Assembly (NCBI RefSeq): GCF_018324685.1
Contig: NZ_AP023354.1
Coordinates: 4,774,001 to 4,838,000 of the forward strand
Source: Actinocatenispora sera
Lineage (GTDB): Bacteria; Actinomycetota; Actinomycetes; Mycobacteriales; Micromonosporaceae
DNA length: 64,000 bases
Direction: 5' to 3'
The position numbers and the translations under genes were made by a program. Numbering within the stretch: position 1 is the first letter of the stretch; the number at the start of each line of letters is the position of its first letter. The notes under the pieces are model-generated. The model was given only the letters and a program-made list of their open reading frames with translations. It did not search any database and was not told where the DNA came from. Shown piece by piece: positions 8,924 through 19,652 of the stretch.

Positions 8924-9367
8924 GTGACCAGCACATCCGCGGCCACGCGGCGCCGCAGCGACCTGGCCCGGCTACGCCGGGTGCGCGACCGCATCGACCG
9001 GGAGTACGCGCAGCCGCTGGACGTCGAGGCGCTCGCCCGCGGGGTGAACATGTCGGCCGGCCACCTCAGCCGCGAGTTTCGCGCCGCGTACGGCGAGTCG
9101 CCCTACTCCTACCTGATGACCCGCCGGATCGAGCGGGCGATGGCGCTGCTGCGCCGCGGCGACCTGAGCGTCACCGACGTCTGCTTCACCGTCGGCTGCT
9201 CGTCGCTGGGTACCTTCAGCACCCGGTTCACCGAACTGGTCGGGGTGGCTCCCAGCGTCTACCGCCGGCAGTACGCCGACGCCACCGAAGGGATGCCGTC
9301 CTGCGTGGCCACCCAGGTCACCCGGCCGGTCAGGAATCGAGAAGTACCGGCACCCTCACGCCGCTAG
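8924..9367 (+). CDS. AraC-type HTH regulator
   Basis: A 147-residue regulator consisting almost only of the AraC/XylS double HTH domain: LDVEALARGVNMSAGHLSRE is the first HTH, and TDVCFTVGCSSLGTFSTRF with PSVYRRQYA is the second. There is no sensor domain. GTG at 8924 follows a CACGAT hexamer by 7 nt, so a leaderless mRNA is likely. The last codons overlap the promoter of the VOC gene that follows, 10 bp downstream. Such AraC/VOC pairs suggest that this activator drives the VOC gene, and probably the second copy of the same promoter at 13917. Confidence 0.88.
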   Translation: MTSTSAATRRRSDLARLRRVRDRIDREYAQPLDVEALARGVNMSAGHLSREFRAAYGESPYSYLMTRRIERAMALLRRGDLSVTDVCFTVGCSSLGTFSTRFTELVGVAPSVYRRQYADATEGMPSCVATQVTRPVRNREVPAPSRR

Positions 9368-9370
9368 CGT
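9329..9370 (+). promoter_or_regulatory. promoter/activator site of VOC gene 1
   Basis: GTCAGGAATCGAGAAG at 9329-9344, then 20 nt, then a TAGCGT hexamer at 9365-9370. The predicted transcription start falls on the ATG at 9378, so the mRNA would be leaderless. The identical arrangement occurs at 13917-13958. The site lies inside the 3' end of the AraC gene. Confidence 0.7.
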
Positions 9371-9377
9371 GACCGGC

Positions 9378-9788
9378 ATGGACATCACCATCGCCGAGGC
9401 GTTCCTGCCGCACGACGACCCGGACCAGGCGCTCGCGTTCTACCGCGACACGCTCGGCTTCGAGGTACGCAACGACGTCGGCTACAACGGCCTGCACTGG
9501 ATCACCGTCGGCCCGCCCGGCCAGCCCGGCACCTCGATCGTGCTGTACCCGCCGGCCGCCACCCCCGGCCTGACCGACCAGGAGCGCCGCACTGTCGAGG
9601 AGATGATGGCCAAGGGCACCTTCACGATGATCAACCTGGCCACCCCCGACCTGGACGGGCTGTTCGAGCGGCTCGCCGCCGCCGACGTCGAGATCGTGCA
9701 GGAACCCATCGAGCAGCCGTACGGGCGCCGCGACTGCGCGGTCCGCGACCCCGCCGGCAACATGATCCGCATCAACCAGCTGCGCTGA
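9378..9788 (+). CDS. VOC (glyoxalase/bleomycin-resistance fold) protein
   Basis: A 136-residue protein of the vicinal-oxygen-chelate superfamily with two beta-alpha-beta-beta-beta modules: DPDQALAFYRDTLGFEV in the first, and LDGLFERLAAADVEIVQEP with RDCAVRDPAGNMIRINQ in the second. Members are metal-dependent isomerases or dioxygenases, or bind drugs. ATG 9378 is preferred over GTG 9369 because a -10 hexamer ends 7 nt before it. Next to an AraC regulator and upstream of an efflux and UvrA-like cluster, a drug- or aldehyde-response role is a reasonable inference. Confidence 0.88.
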   Translation: MDITIAEAFLPHDDPDQALAFYRDTLGFEVRNDVGYNGLHWITVGPPGQPGTSIVLYPPAATPGLTDQERRTVEEMMAKGTFTMINLATPDLDGLFERLAAADVEIVQEPIEQPYGRRDCAVRDPAGNMIRINQLR

Positions 9789-9794
9789 ACCGCC

Positions 9795-12554
9795 TCAGAA
9801 CCTCGCCGCGACACCCAGCCGGCCGAGCGCGGCGACACCCCGTGCGGCGTCCTCGCCGCCGGCCAGCAGCAGGCTGCGCGCCGCCTGGTACCGGCAGCCG
9901 GCCGCGGCCAGCGCGGCCGAGGTGGCAAGCACCGCCGCCCGCTCGCCGGCCAGCAGCGCCGCGGCACGCGCCACCATCGCCTCGGCGACCGGGTTGCCGG
10001 TCACGATCCGCGCGGCCGCAGCGACCCGGTCCCGGGCCTCGCCGGCGCCGGCGAGCACCGCGGCCTCGGCTCGCAGCGCCACATACCAGTGCAGCCACAG
10101 CCACGTCACCCACCGCCACACCCGGTCGGGCTCGGGCGCCAGCCGCTCGGCCGCCGCGGCGGCGTCGCCGCGATGCAGCAGCAGCATCGCGTCGAACACC
10201 GCCCCGTAGCCGTGGCTGCGGCCCGGCGCCGCACCCAGCCGGCCCAGCACCGCCCGCCACTCGTCGGCCGCGGCCCGATCGCCGCGCAGGCCATGGATCA
10301 TCGCCACCCCCGCCACCGCCGACCCCAGCGCCGGCTGCGCCGGGCTGCCGGCCCGCCGCCAGCCGTCGCGGAACCGCACGCTCGCGGCGAGTACCTCGTC
10401 GACGTCGACGGCCAACGACCCGGCCACCAGCAGCCGGCTGGTCGCCCGGTGACCGTCCTCGGCCAGCAGCGGATGCGCCGCCAGCCGCCGCGCGAAGCCG
10501 CGGGCGGCGGGCAGATCGCCCACCCCGAGGCTCGCCTCCGCCGCCTCACCCAGCGCATCGGTCAGCTCGTGCGCCGCCGCCGGAGTCGCCGCCAGATCGG
10601 TCACCAGCACGATCCGGCGCCGGGCGGTGTCGGCCGCAGCGAACGGCGCCCCGTCCCAGCTCTGCGCGCTCAGCAGCGCCTCCAGCGCGGCCGACTCGGC
10701 CAGCGGGTCGCCGGTCGCCGCGGCAAGCCCCACCGCCCGGTGTGCGGCGGACAACGCCTCCGGCACCGCGATGGTCGCCGGCCCGTCCGCACCCCCGTAC
10801 GCGTCGGCAAGCACGCCCGCCTCGGCCAGCGCCACCGCCGCCCGCGCCGCCGGATCACCACCCGCCGACTCCCGCGCCGCATCGACCAGCGCCACCACCC
10901 GGGCAGGCTCCGGCGGCCGCACGAACGACCCCGCGAAGCGGTAGGCGTCACTGGCCGCACTCGCCGTGTCCACGGCCGCGGCCGCCGCATCCCCGGCACT
11001 GCGCGCCGCCGCCGCGGCGGCCAGCCGCAGCCGGTACGCATCGTCGCCGCGCATCCGGCAACCCGCCACCGCGGCCGCCGACCGCAGCGCCGCAGCGGCC
11101 AGCGCCGGATCGTCGGCCAGCGCCGCGGCCTGCTCGTACAGCGCCTGCGACTCGCCGACCAGGTTGCGCCCGAACGTGAGCCCGGCCAGCTCCCGGGCCA
11201 GCCGGTACGCCGCCGCGCGCCGCGCCGGCCGCCCCGCCGCCCAGCCCAGCGCCGCCCGCAACTCGTCGGCGACCGCATCGAACCGGGCCCGCCAGCCCGG
11301 CCCCACCACCGTCAACTCACCGGCCACCGCCAGACACCAGTCCAGGTGCCGGTCGCGCGCCTCGACCTCCCCACCGGCCTCGGCGAGCCGCCGCAACCCG
11401 TACTGGCGGATGCTCGCCAGCGCCCGGTACCCGGTGCCGCCGGCCACGGTCGTGACCTGCAACAGGCTCTGCTCGGCGAGCCGGCCCAGCCCGTCCGCCA
11501 CCGCACCGGCCGGGGACCCGCACACCTGCGCCGCCGCCGGCACGCCGAACGGCCCGACGAACACCGACACCCGGTGCAGCAGTTGCTGGTCGGCCGGCGC
11601 CAGCAGATCGTGGCTCCAGTCCAACGCCGCGGCCACCGAGGCGTGCCGCGCCGCGGCACGCCGGCCGCCCGCGAGCAACCGCAGCTGGTCCGACAACCCC
11701 GCCGTCAGCCCGTCCAGCCCCAGCGTCGGCCACCGGACCGCCGCCAGCTCGATCGCCAACGCCACCCCGTCCAGCCGGCCACACAGCGCCGCGATGCCCG
11801 CCGCCAGTTCCGGACCCGGCCGCCGGCCGGCCGCCGCGCCAGCCCGCGCCACAAACAGGGCCACCGCCTCGGAATCGGCCCCACCGGCCAACGACAGCGG
11901 CGGCACCCGGTACACCTGCTCGTACGGCGCCGACAGCGGCGCCCGACTGGTCGCCAGCACCGTCACCCGCGGGCAGGCCGCCAGCAGCCGCTCCACGAAT
12001 GGAGCCACCGCCTCGCGCACCTGCTCGCAGTTGTCCAACACCAGCAGCATCCGCCGATCGGCCAGATCCGCCAGCACCGACTCGACCATCCCGACACCAG
12101 GCCGCTCACCCAGCCCGCATGCATCGGCCACCGCCGCCGCCACCAGCCCCGGCTCGGTCACCGGCACCAGATCCACGAACCCGACCCCGTCGGCGTACCC
12201 GTCGGCCAGCTGCGCCGCCACCGAAAGCGCCAACCGGGTCTTGCCCACCCCACCCGGCCCGACCGCCGTCACCTGCCGGTGCTCGACCAACAGCCCCGCC
12301 AGCTCCGCACGCTCCCGGCCCCGACCAACCAGCGAGGTCACCGGCGCGGGAAGCGGTGCCCTGCCTCCCACCGGGGGCGCGTACCGGGCCAACGCCCGCC
12401 GGTCCGGCGCATCCAACTTGCGCAGCAGCGACGACACGTGACTTTCCACCGTGCGTACCGAAATGACCAGCCGGGCGGCGATCTCGGCGTTGCTCAGATG
12501 CTCGCCGAGCAGCCGCAACACCTCCGCCTCCCGGGCCGACACCGCCGTGTTCAC
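9795..12554 (-). CDS. LuxR-type regulator with NB-ARC-like ATPase and TPR region
   Basis: A 919-residue signal-integrating regulator. Unusually, the LuxR HTH is at the N-terminus (residues 3-58, AREAEVLRLLGEHLSNAEIA and RTVESHVSSLLRKL), not at the C-terminus as in LAL proteins. A nucleotide-binding domain follows, with Walker A GPGGVGKT near residue 100, Walker B RRMLLVLDNCEQVREA near 168, and ATSRAPL sensor segments. The remainder (about 330-919) is an alanine-rich helical repeat likely to sense a ligand. It is transcribed divergently from the MFS exporter at 12678 and is the obvious candidate to control it. Confidence 0.88.
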   Translation of the reverse strand: MNTAVSAREAEVLRLLGEHLSNAEIAARLVISVRTVESHVSSLLRKLDAPDRRALARYAPPVGGRAPLPAPVTSLVGRGRERAELAGLLVEHRQVTAVGPGGVGKTRLALSVAAQLADGYADGVGFVDLVPVTEPGLVAAAVADACGLGERPGVGMVESVLADLADRRMLLVLDNCEQVREAVAPFVERLLAACPRVTVLATSRAPLSAPYEQVYRVPPLSLAGGADSEAVALFVARAGAAAGRRPGPELAAGIAALCGRLDGVALAIELAAVRWPTLGLDGLTAGLSDQLRLLAGGRRAAARHASVAAALDWSHDLLAPADQQLLHRVSVFVGPFGVPAAAQVCGSPAGAVADGLGRLAEQSLLQVTTVAGGTGYRALASIRQYGLRRLAEAGGEVEARDRHLDWCLAVAGELTVVGPGWRARFDAVADELRAALGWAAGRPARRAAAYRLARELAGLTFGRNLVGESQALYEQAAALADDPALAAAALRSAAAVAGCRMRGDDAYRLRLAAAAAARSAGDAAAAAVDTASAASDAYRFAGSFVRPPEPARVVALVDAARESAGGDPAARAAVALAEAGVLADAYGGADGPATIAVPEALSAAHRAVGLAAATGDPLAESAALEALLSAQSWDGAPFAAADTARRRIVLVTDLAATPAAAHELTDALGEAAEASLGVGDLPAARGFARRLAAHPLLAEDGHRATSRLLVAGSLAVDVDEVLAASVRFRDGWRRAGSPAQPALGSAVAGVAMIHGLRGDRAAADEWRAVLGRLGAAPGRSHGYGAVFDAMLLLHRGDAAAAAERLAPEPDRVWRWVTWLWLHWYVALRAEAAVLAGAGEARDRVAAAARIVTGNPVAEAMVARAAALLAGERAAVLATSAALAAAGCRYQAARSLLLAGGEDAARGVAALGRLGVAARF

Positions 12555-12677
12555 CAGCCCATCCTCCCGTACCGGCGGCCACCGGCCCCGGCTGCGTGGA
12601 CGAATCCGTGGTCAGCACGGAGGCGCGACACCCCACCGGCCGGCGATGCTGACCGCAGTCCACCGACAGGAGCACCG

Positions 12678-13955
12678 ATGCCCACCATCCGACCGCACAG
12701 CGCGGTCCCCGCCGCGTACCGGCCGGTGCTCGCCCACCCGCCCGTACGGCGGCTGCTGGCCGGCCTCGCCGTCTCCGCCCTCGGCGACGGCATGAGCTTC
12801 GTCGCCGTCGCCTGGCTCGCCCTCACCCTCGCCCCACCGGCCAGCGCCGGACTGTGGGTCGGCGGCACCGTCGCCGCCTACACCCTGCCCGGAGTCGCCG
12901 GCGCGCTGCTGCTCGGCCGCCGCCTGCGCCGGCTCCCCGCCCGCCGGCTGGTCCTCGCCGACGCCACCCTGCGCGCCGCGTTCCTCGGCCTGATCCCGCT
13001 GACCTGGCTGACCGGGCACCTCACCCTGCCCCTCTACGCGACACTGCTCGCGATCTCCTCGCTGCTGCACGCCTGGGGCAGCGCCGGCACCTACACGCTG
13101 CTTGCCGAACTGCTCCCCGCCGACCACCGGCTCGCCGCCAACACCCTGGTCAGCTCGCTGACCTTCGCCGCCACCATCGCCGGCCCCGCCCTCGCCGGGC
13201 TGCTCGTCACCTCCCTGCACCCCGCCCTGGTCCTCGGCCTCGACGCGGCCAGCTACCTCGCCCTCGCCGCCGCCGTCCTGCGCACCCGGCCCGACCACCC
13301 CACACCCCCCGCACCCGATCCGGCCACCACCCACGGCGGCGCCCGGCTGCTGCGCACCCACCCACACCTGCTCGGACTGCTCGCCCTCACCTGGCTGTTC
13401 AACCTGCTGTACGGCCCCGTCGAGGTCGCCCTACCGCTGCACGTCACCGCCGACCTGCACGCACCCGGCACCCTGCTCGGCACCTACTGGATGCTGTTCG
13501 GCATCGGCGCCCTGCTCGGCGGCCTGACCGTCGGCACCCTGCGCCGGCTGCCCCTGTGGCCCACCACCCTGGCCATCGTGCTCGGCTGGGGACTGACCCT
13601 GCTGCCGTTCGCCGGCCACCTGCCCACCGCCGCCACCATCGCCTGCTTCACCCTCGGCGGCGCCATCTACGGCCCGTTCGTCCCGCTGTCGGTGACGCTG
13701 ATGCAGCAGACCGCACCGCCACAACACCTGGCCACCCTGCTCGCCGCCCGCAGCGCCGTCCTGCTCACCGCCGCACCCCTGGGCACCGCCCTTGGCGGAC
13801 CACTGACCACCGCCCTCGGCCCCGCCGACACCCTCGCCGCCTCCGGCCTCGCCACCGTCACCCTCGGTACCGCCGCCGCCGGCGTGCTGCTGCTCACCCG
13901 CCGCCACCGACAGCCCGTCAGGAATCGAGAAGCCCGACCCGCCACCCGCACGTAG
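12678..13955 (+). CDS. MFS exporter
   Basis: A 425-residue protein with about 12 hydrophobic segments. The opening HPPVRRLLAGLAVSALGDGM and the central loop with two six-helix halves match enterobactin-exporter/macrolide-efflux type MFS proteins (EntS/MefA-like). ATG 12678 lies about 8 bp after an AGGAG ribosome site. The last codons encode VRNRE because the promoter of the next VOC gene is embedded there, exactly as at the end of the AraC gene. Substrate unknown; the neighbours suggest drug efflux. Confidence 0.88.
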   Translation: MPTIRPHSAVPAAYRPVLAHPPVRRLLAGLAVSALGDGMSFVAVAWLALTLAPPASAGLWVGGTVAAYTLPGVAGALLLGRRLRRLPARRLVLADATLRAAFLGLIPLTWLTGHLTLPLYATLLAISSLLHAWGSAGTYTLLAELLPADHRLAANTLVSSLTFAATIAGPALAGLLVTSLHPALVLGLDAASYLALAAAVLRTRPDHPTPPAPDPATTHGGARLLRTHPHLLGLLALTWLFNLLYGPVEVALPLHVTADLHAPGTLLGTYWMLFGIGALLGGLTVGTLRRLPLWPTTLAIVLGWGLTLLPFAGHLPTAATIACFTLGGAIYGPFVPLSVTLMQQTAPPQHLATLLAARSAVLLTAAPLGTALGGPLTTALGPADTLAASGLATVTLGTAAAGVLLLTRRHRQPVRNREARPATRT

Positions 13956-13958
13956 CGT
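13917..13958 (+). promoter_or_regulatory. promoter/activator site of VOC gene 2
   Basis: GTCAGGAATCGAGAAG at 13917-13932, 20 nt, TAGCGT at 13953-13958: the same 16-mer, spacing and hexamer as at 9329-9370. Here the start codon is 56 nt further on and a ribosome site (GAAAGGA, 14001-14007) is present, so the mRNA has a leader. Confidence 0.7.
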
Positions 13959-14014
13959 CGATACCAGCCCGCCAACCGGCAGCTGACCAGCACAAACAAC
14001 GAAAGGAACCGATC

Positions 14015-14365
14015 ATGAGCGAAACCCAGGGCATCAAGACCGTTCTGCACCCGGTGACCGACCTCGCCGCCGCCACCAAGGTCTACGCCGCGCTGCTCGG
14101 CACCACGCCCACCGCCGAAGCGCCCTACTACGTCGGATTCGACGCCGCCGGCCAGCACATCGGCCTGGTACCCAACGGCGCCGAGCAGGGCATGACCGGC
14201 CCCGTCACCTACTGGCACGTACCCGACATCGAAGCCAAGATCGCCGAGGTCACCGCCGCCGGCGCCACGCTCGCCGAAGCCGCGCACGACGTCGGCGGCG
14301 GCCGCCTGGTCGCCACCGTCACCGACCCCGACGGCAACATCCTCGGCCTGCTCCAGGACAGCTGA
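14015..14365 (+). CDS. VOC family protein 2
   Basis: A 116-residue VOC protein. It opens with GIKTVLHPVTDLAAATKVYA, typical of PhnB-like/bleomycin-resistance-like members, and closes with ATVTDPDGNILGLLQD, which carries the last metal-ligand region. The start is ATG 14015 after GAAAGGA. Transcription should come from the promoter shared with the first VOC gene, suggesting one AraC-controlled regulon. A very strong hairpin follows, separating it from the UvrA-like gene. Confidence 0.88.
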   Translation: MSETQGIKTVLHPVTDLAAATKVYAALLGTTPTAEAPYYVGFDAAGQHIGLVPNGAEQGMTGPVTYWHVPDIEAKIAEVTAAGATLAEAAHDVGGGRLVATVTDPDGNILGLLQDS

Positions 14366-14383
14366 CCCACACCAACCAGGCAA

Positions 14384-14422
14384 GATGGTACGGCCGGCGG
14401 CACCGCCGCCGGCCGTACCATC
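14384..14422 (+). terminator. 17-bp perfect hairpin after VOC gene 2
   Basis: Arms 14384-14400 and 14406-14422 pair perfectly around a 5-nt loop. There is no T-tract, as usual in actinomycetes. It lies 18 bp after the VOC stop and 23 bp before the UvrA-like start, so it could also affect the next gene's leader. Confidence 0.7.
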
Positions 14423-14444
14423 CGCGCACACGCAGGGGGAGACG

Positions 14445-16835
<2,391 letters not shown>

Positions 16836-17171
16836 CCGGGCGTTATGTCCGATTTCGCCAGGGGGAGTGGTCCGGGACACGGGGAGCACCAGCCCGCCTG
16901 CGTACCAGGACCGTCAACGGCGCGGCACGGCAGGCGAGCGCCCGGCGCGCCCAGCGCGTCGCGTTCACCGGATCGCCGAGAGAACACGAGACCGCCGGGG
17001 TTTCGATACCGGGCCGCGCCGGAGCGCCAGCCCGTCCGCACCCCGCACCGACGGCGCAAAGCTCGCTGAGCTGCGAATCGGGGTGCTTCCCCGCACTGTC
17101 CCGAAGCGCCGATAATGAACATTATGTCAACTAGAATCGACGGGAGTCACGGAAGGGGCTTCCCCGGGCCG
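16836..17171 (+). other. 336-bp intergenic region without a recognised gene
   Basis: It lies between converging genes. Short open frames occur but have no ribosome site and no recognisable domain. An AT-rich inverted repeat ATAATG-AA-CATTAT sits at 17112-17125 and a short GGAAG/CTTCC hairpin near 17150. I see nothing else. Confidence 0.5.
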
Positions 17172-17927
17172 TCATGAACGCACCGCGCGGATCAGGTACG
17201 TCCCCGGCCACCGGGCCGCCGCCGGGCCCGCACCGTACAACTCCGGTACCGGATGCTCGACGACCAACTCGATGCGCAGGCCGGCACGCGCCAACGCGGT
17301 CACCACGTCACCCAGCGGCCACAGGAACGACACGAACGAACGGTCTGGCACCGCCGCCCGCGGCCGCCGCGTGGGATCCAACCCCGCCACCGGCGTCGAA
17401 CGCCCGAAGTAGTCGGCCACCGGCCGCAACGCGTCCGGCGCACCGGCCGTCGCCTCCCACACCGGATGGTGCTCGTACAGCAGGAACCGACCGCCCGGCC
17501 GTAGCCGACCCGCGACGGTCCGCGCCCAGCGGTCCAGGCTCGGCAGCCAGCAGACCACGCCACTGCTCGCGTACACGACATCGAAACCGACCAGCTCGGC
17601 CGGCAGGTCGTACACGTCGGCCGCGACGAACCGGGCGGCCAACCCGGTCTGCGCCGCGCGCTCGGTGGCCAACCGCACCGCCACCGCACTGATGTCCACC
17701 CCGACCACCTGCGCACCGCGTACCGCCCAGGACAGCGACTCATTGCCCGACGCGCACTGCAGGTGCAGTAGCCGCTGCCCGGCCACGTCCGGCAGCGCCT
17801 CTGTCTCGCAGTCGTCGAGCGTCGACCCACCCGCCGCGAAGAACTCCGCCGGCTCCGGTGCGCGCGCCGGCGCGATCTGGTCCCAGCAGACCCGGTTGTG
17901 TTCGGTGTAGCTGCGGGTTCGGTCCAT
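17172..17927 (-). CDS. class I SAM-dependent methyltransferase
   Basis: A 251-residue methyltransferase. Motif I is seen as RLLHLQCASGNESLSWA (about residues 52-68) with the acidic residue of the next strand in VVGVDIS, and motif II/III as VGFDVVYAS. The conserved DYFGRSTPV segment in the C-terminal half is typical of a common actinobacterial small-molecule methyltransferase group. Substrate unknown. A TAGCGT hexamer ends 7 nt before the ATG, so the mRNA is probably leaderless. A GNAT gene lies 10 bp upstream on the same strand. Confidence 0.85.
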   Translation of the reverse strand: MDRTRSYTEHNRVCWDQIAPARAPEPAEFFAAGGSTLDDCETEALPDVAGQRLLHLQCASGNESLSWAVRGAQVVGVDISAVAVRLATERAAQTGLAARFVAADVYDLPAELVGFDVVYASSGVVCWLPSLDRWARTVAGRLRPGGRFLLYEHHPVWEATAGAPDALRPVADYFGRSTPVAGLDPTRRPRAAVPDRSFVSFLWPLGDVVTALARAGLRIELVVEHPVPELYGAGPAAARWPGTYLIRAVRS

Positions 17928-17937
17928 GCGCCGGACG

Positions 17938-18453
17938 CTAGCGACCGGGATGGCCGCCTGCGAGTGGATTGTCCCGGCGCATGCACAGCCGGGGCCAGCG
18001 GTCCAGACCGTGTTCGGCCTCGGTGCGGCGGATGCGCCGCAGCCCCGGCGTCTCGTCGGCTTCCGCCAGGTCGCGGAATCCGAGCCGCCGGTAGTACGGC
18101 GCGTTCCAGGGCACGTCGCGAAACGTGGTCAGGGTCAGCGCCGGGAAGCCCGCGGCGTCGGCGGTGTCGATCAGCTGCCGGCCGATGCCCCGGTGGGCGT
18201 ACTCGGGTCGGACCGAGACCTGTTCGATGTGCAGGCTGCCGTCGACCGGCTCGGCGATCAGGTACGCCGCCGGCTGCGGATCGGCGGCCACCCAGGCGTA
18301 CCCGGCGGCGCGGTAGCGCTCCAGTTCGTCGATCGACGCCGGCTCGTCGGCGGCGATCTCGGGCATGCCGATCGCGGTGAACTGTTCGCCGGCGGCCCAC
18401 TCGATGTCGCGCAGGATCGGCAGGTCGTCCGCGCTCGCGGGCCGGATCAGCAT
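17938..18453 (-). CDS. GNAT acetyltransferase
   Basis: A 171-residue N-acetyltransferase. It starts MLIRPASADDLPILRDIE, and the acetyl-CoA-binding motif A is seen as IEQVSVRPEYAHRGIGRQLI (about residues 76-95), followed by the NAPYYRRLGF strand. An AGGGGAG ribosome site precedes the ATG. The acceptor is unknown. The gene stands 10 bp upstream of the methyltransferase, so the two may share a transcript, although the methyltransferase also has its own promoter-like hexamer. Confidence 0.88.
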   Translation of the reverse strand: MLIRPASADDLPILRDIEWAAGEQFTAIGMPEIAADEPASIDELERYRAAGYAWVAADPQPAAYLIAEPVDGSLHIEQVSVRPEYAHRGIGRQLIDTADAAGFPALTLTTFRDVPWNAPYYRRLGFRDLAEADETPGLRRIRRTEAEHGLDRWPRLCMRRDNPLAGGHPGR

Positions 18454-18549
18454 CGTCTGCTCCCCTGGGCGATCGAGTCGGGCTGGTCGCCGCAGGCTAG
18501 CGACGTCGACGGCACCGCGCGACCGAATTCGATCATGCCGCCATCATGG

Positions 18550-18592
18550 GCGTATGTCTATTTTGTACGCATAATAACGCTTATGTGCAAAT
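18550..18592 (-). promoter_or_regulatory. AT-rich promoter-type patch upstream of the GNAT gene
   Basis: About 40 bp of AT-rich sequence in GC-rich surroundings, with GCGTA/TACGC and GCATAA/TTATGTGC inverted repeats. It lies 100 bp before the GNAT start on the minus strand. An operator or promoter is plausible; the exact elements are unclear. Confidence 0.35.
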
Positions 18593-18708
18593 CCTGGATG
18601 TCGCGGCCCCCGCCGCGTGGCCTCACCGCCCAACGGCCCCCGGCGGCCCGTCATCGCCGTCGGTGCGGCCATCGTGCCGGCCGGCCCGGGCGAGGTGGTG
18701 CCCCTCCC

Positions 18709-19206
18709 CTACCGGTCCGCCGCGCCGACCTCGTCGGCACGGGGCGCGGCGGTGCAGGACACCGGTCCCCCGTCGTCGTCCGGAGCGGCTCCGGCGTGGT
18801 GCGGGTTCCACAGCGTGTCGGCAGTGCCGGCGGCGAGGTGCCGCTCGTACATCCCGATCTTGTACCGGGTCAGCTCCAGCGCGCGGGACAGCTCGGCGAG
18901 GCGGTCGAGGACCCGGGCCTCGTGTTCGCGCAGCAGCTCGAGGCGCTCCGTCTCGTTGCCGTCGCCGTCGCGGACCAGTTCGGTGTAGCGGCGGATCTGG
19001 TCGACCGGCATGCCGGACGCGCGCAGGCTGACACAGATGGTCAACCACTCCAGGTCGGCCTCGGTGTAGACGCGACGCTCGCCCTGCCGGTGTACCGGGG
19101 TGGGCAGGAGTTCCTGGCGCTCGTAGAAGCGCAGCGCGTGCACGCTGAGCCCGGTACGTTCGGCGACCTGGCCGATGCTGAGTCCAGTGGTGTGCTGTCC
19201 GGTCAT
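18709..19206 (-). CDS. MerR-family regulator
   Basis: A 165-residue regulator. The winged HTH spans residues 8-75: LSIGQVAERTGLSVHALRFY, then the wing ERRVYTEADLEWL, followed by the long dimerisation helix rich in Glu/Leu (NETERLELLREHEARVLDRL). No cysteines suitable for metal sensing are seen, so a small organic effector is more likely. The start at 19206 is preceded by TAGCAT at 7 nt: leaderless. A longer upstream frame would add 79 residues that look like translated promoter and transposon DNA. Confidence 0.9.
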   Translation of the reverse strand: MTGQHTTGLSIGQVAERTGLSVHALRFYERQELLPTPVHRQGERRVYTEADLEWLTICVSLRASGMPVDQIRRYTELVRDGDGNETERLELLREHEARVLDRLAELSRALELTRYKIGMYERHLAAGTADTLWNPHHAGAAPDDDGGPVSCTAAPRADEVGAADR

Positions 19207-19320
19207 GCGCTCGATGCTAGGGCGTGCCGGTGGAGGTTCCGCTCGGTTGTGGCGCTCGATCGAGATCTGTCCGTGCACCGCTCCCCTGCCGTCGGTGGTC
19301 GGACGCCTGTAGTGCGTCGA

Positions 19321-19578
19321 CTCATCGAATACGCAGCTGTGCGGTATGTCGCCCAGAAGGCCGGGCTGAACCGGGCGATCCTGGACAAGGGCCGGCACCG
19401 GCTGGAACGTGCCCTGCACAGCGCGGCCCGTTACACCGATCATGCGGACGTGAACGCGGCCAAGAACATCCTCGCGGCAGGGCCTGCCGTGTCAGCCTGT
19501 GGAGACCGCGGCGGTGTCCGGTCTGTGCAGCAGGAACCAGCGTCCCCGCGCGGGAGCACGTACCAACCTGCCGCATGA
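19321..19578 (+). pseudogene. tnpB (IS605/IS1341 family) remnant
   Basis: Only the C-terminal portion of a TnpB/OrfB nuclease remains: KAGLNRAILDKG, the segment that normally precedes the zinc finger, is joined to HADVNAAKNILAAG, the RuvC-III segment with the last catalytic Asp. The region between, including the four-cysteine finger, is missing, and the N-terminus is gone. It ends in a natural stop at 19578. The protein cannot be active. It shares the frame with no start codon of its own. Confidence 0.8.
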
Positions 19579-19590
19579 GCGGGTTGGAAT

Positions 19591-19612
19591 CCCCTCGGCT
19601 TCAGCCGTGGGG
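19591..19612 (+). mobile_element. right-end hairpin of the IS605-type element
   Basis: CCCCTCGGCT and AGCCGTGGGG pair around a TC loop (one T-T mismatch), 12 bp after the tnpB stop. This matches the right-end structure of IS605/IS1341 elements, which also forms the 3' end of TnpB guide RNA. The element's left end is not found, so only the right part of the insertion persists. Confidence 0.6.
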
Positions 19613-19652
19613 TGGAAGCCAATGTGTCGTAGCCTCCGGCGACGATGATCAT

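Noticed and set aside
10089-12677. Very long plus-strand open frame running into the MFS gene
   Set aside because: It is antisense to the LuxR/NB-ARC gene, very rich in Arg/Pro/His, and has no domain; only the part from 12678 is real.
16845-17069. 74-residue plus-strand frame in the gap after the UvrA-like gene
   Set aside because: Arg/Pro-rich with no ribosome site, no domain, and several overlapping frames of the same quality.
17112-17125. ATAATG-AA-CATTAT as an operator
   Set aside because: It lies between converging gene ends where no promoter is expected, and a 6-bp AT repeat can occur by chance.
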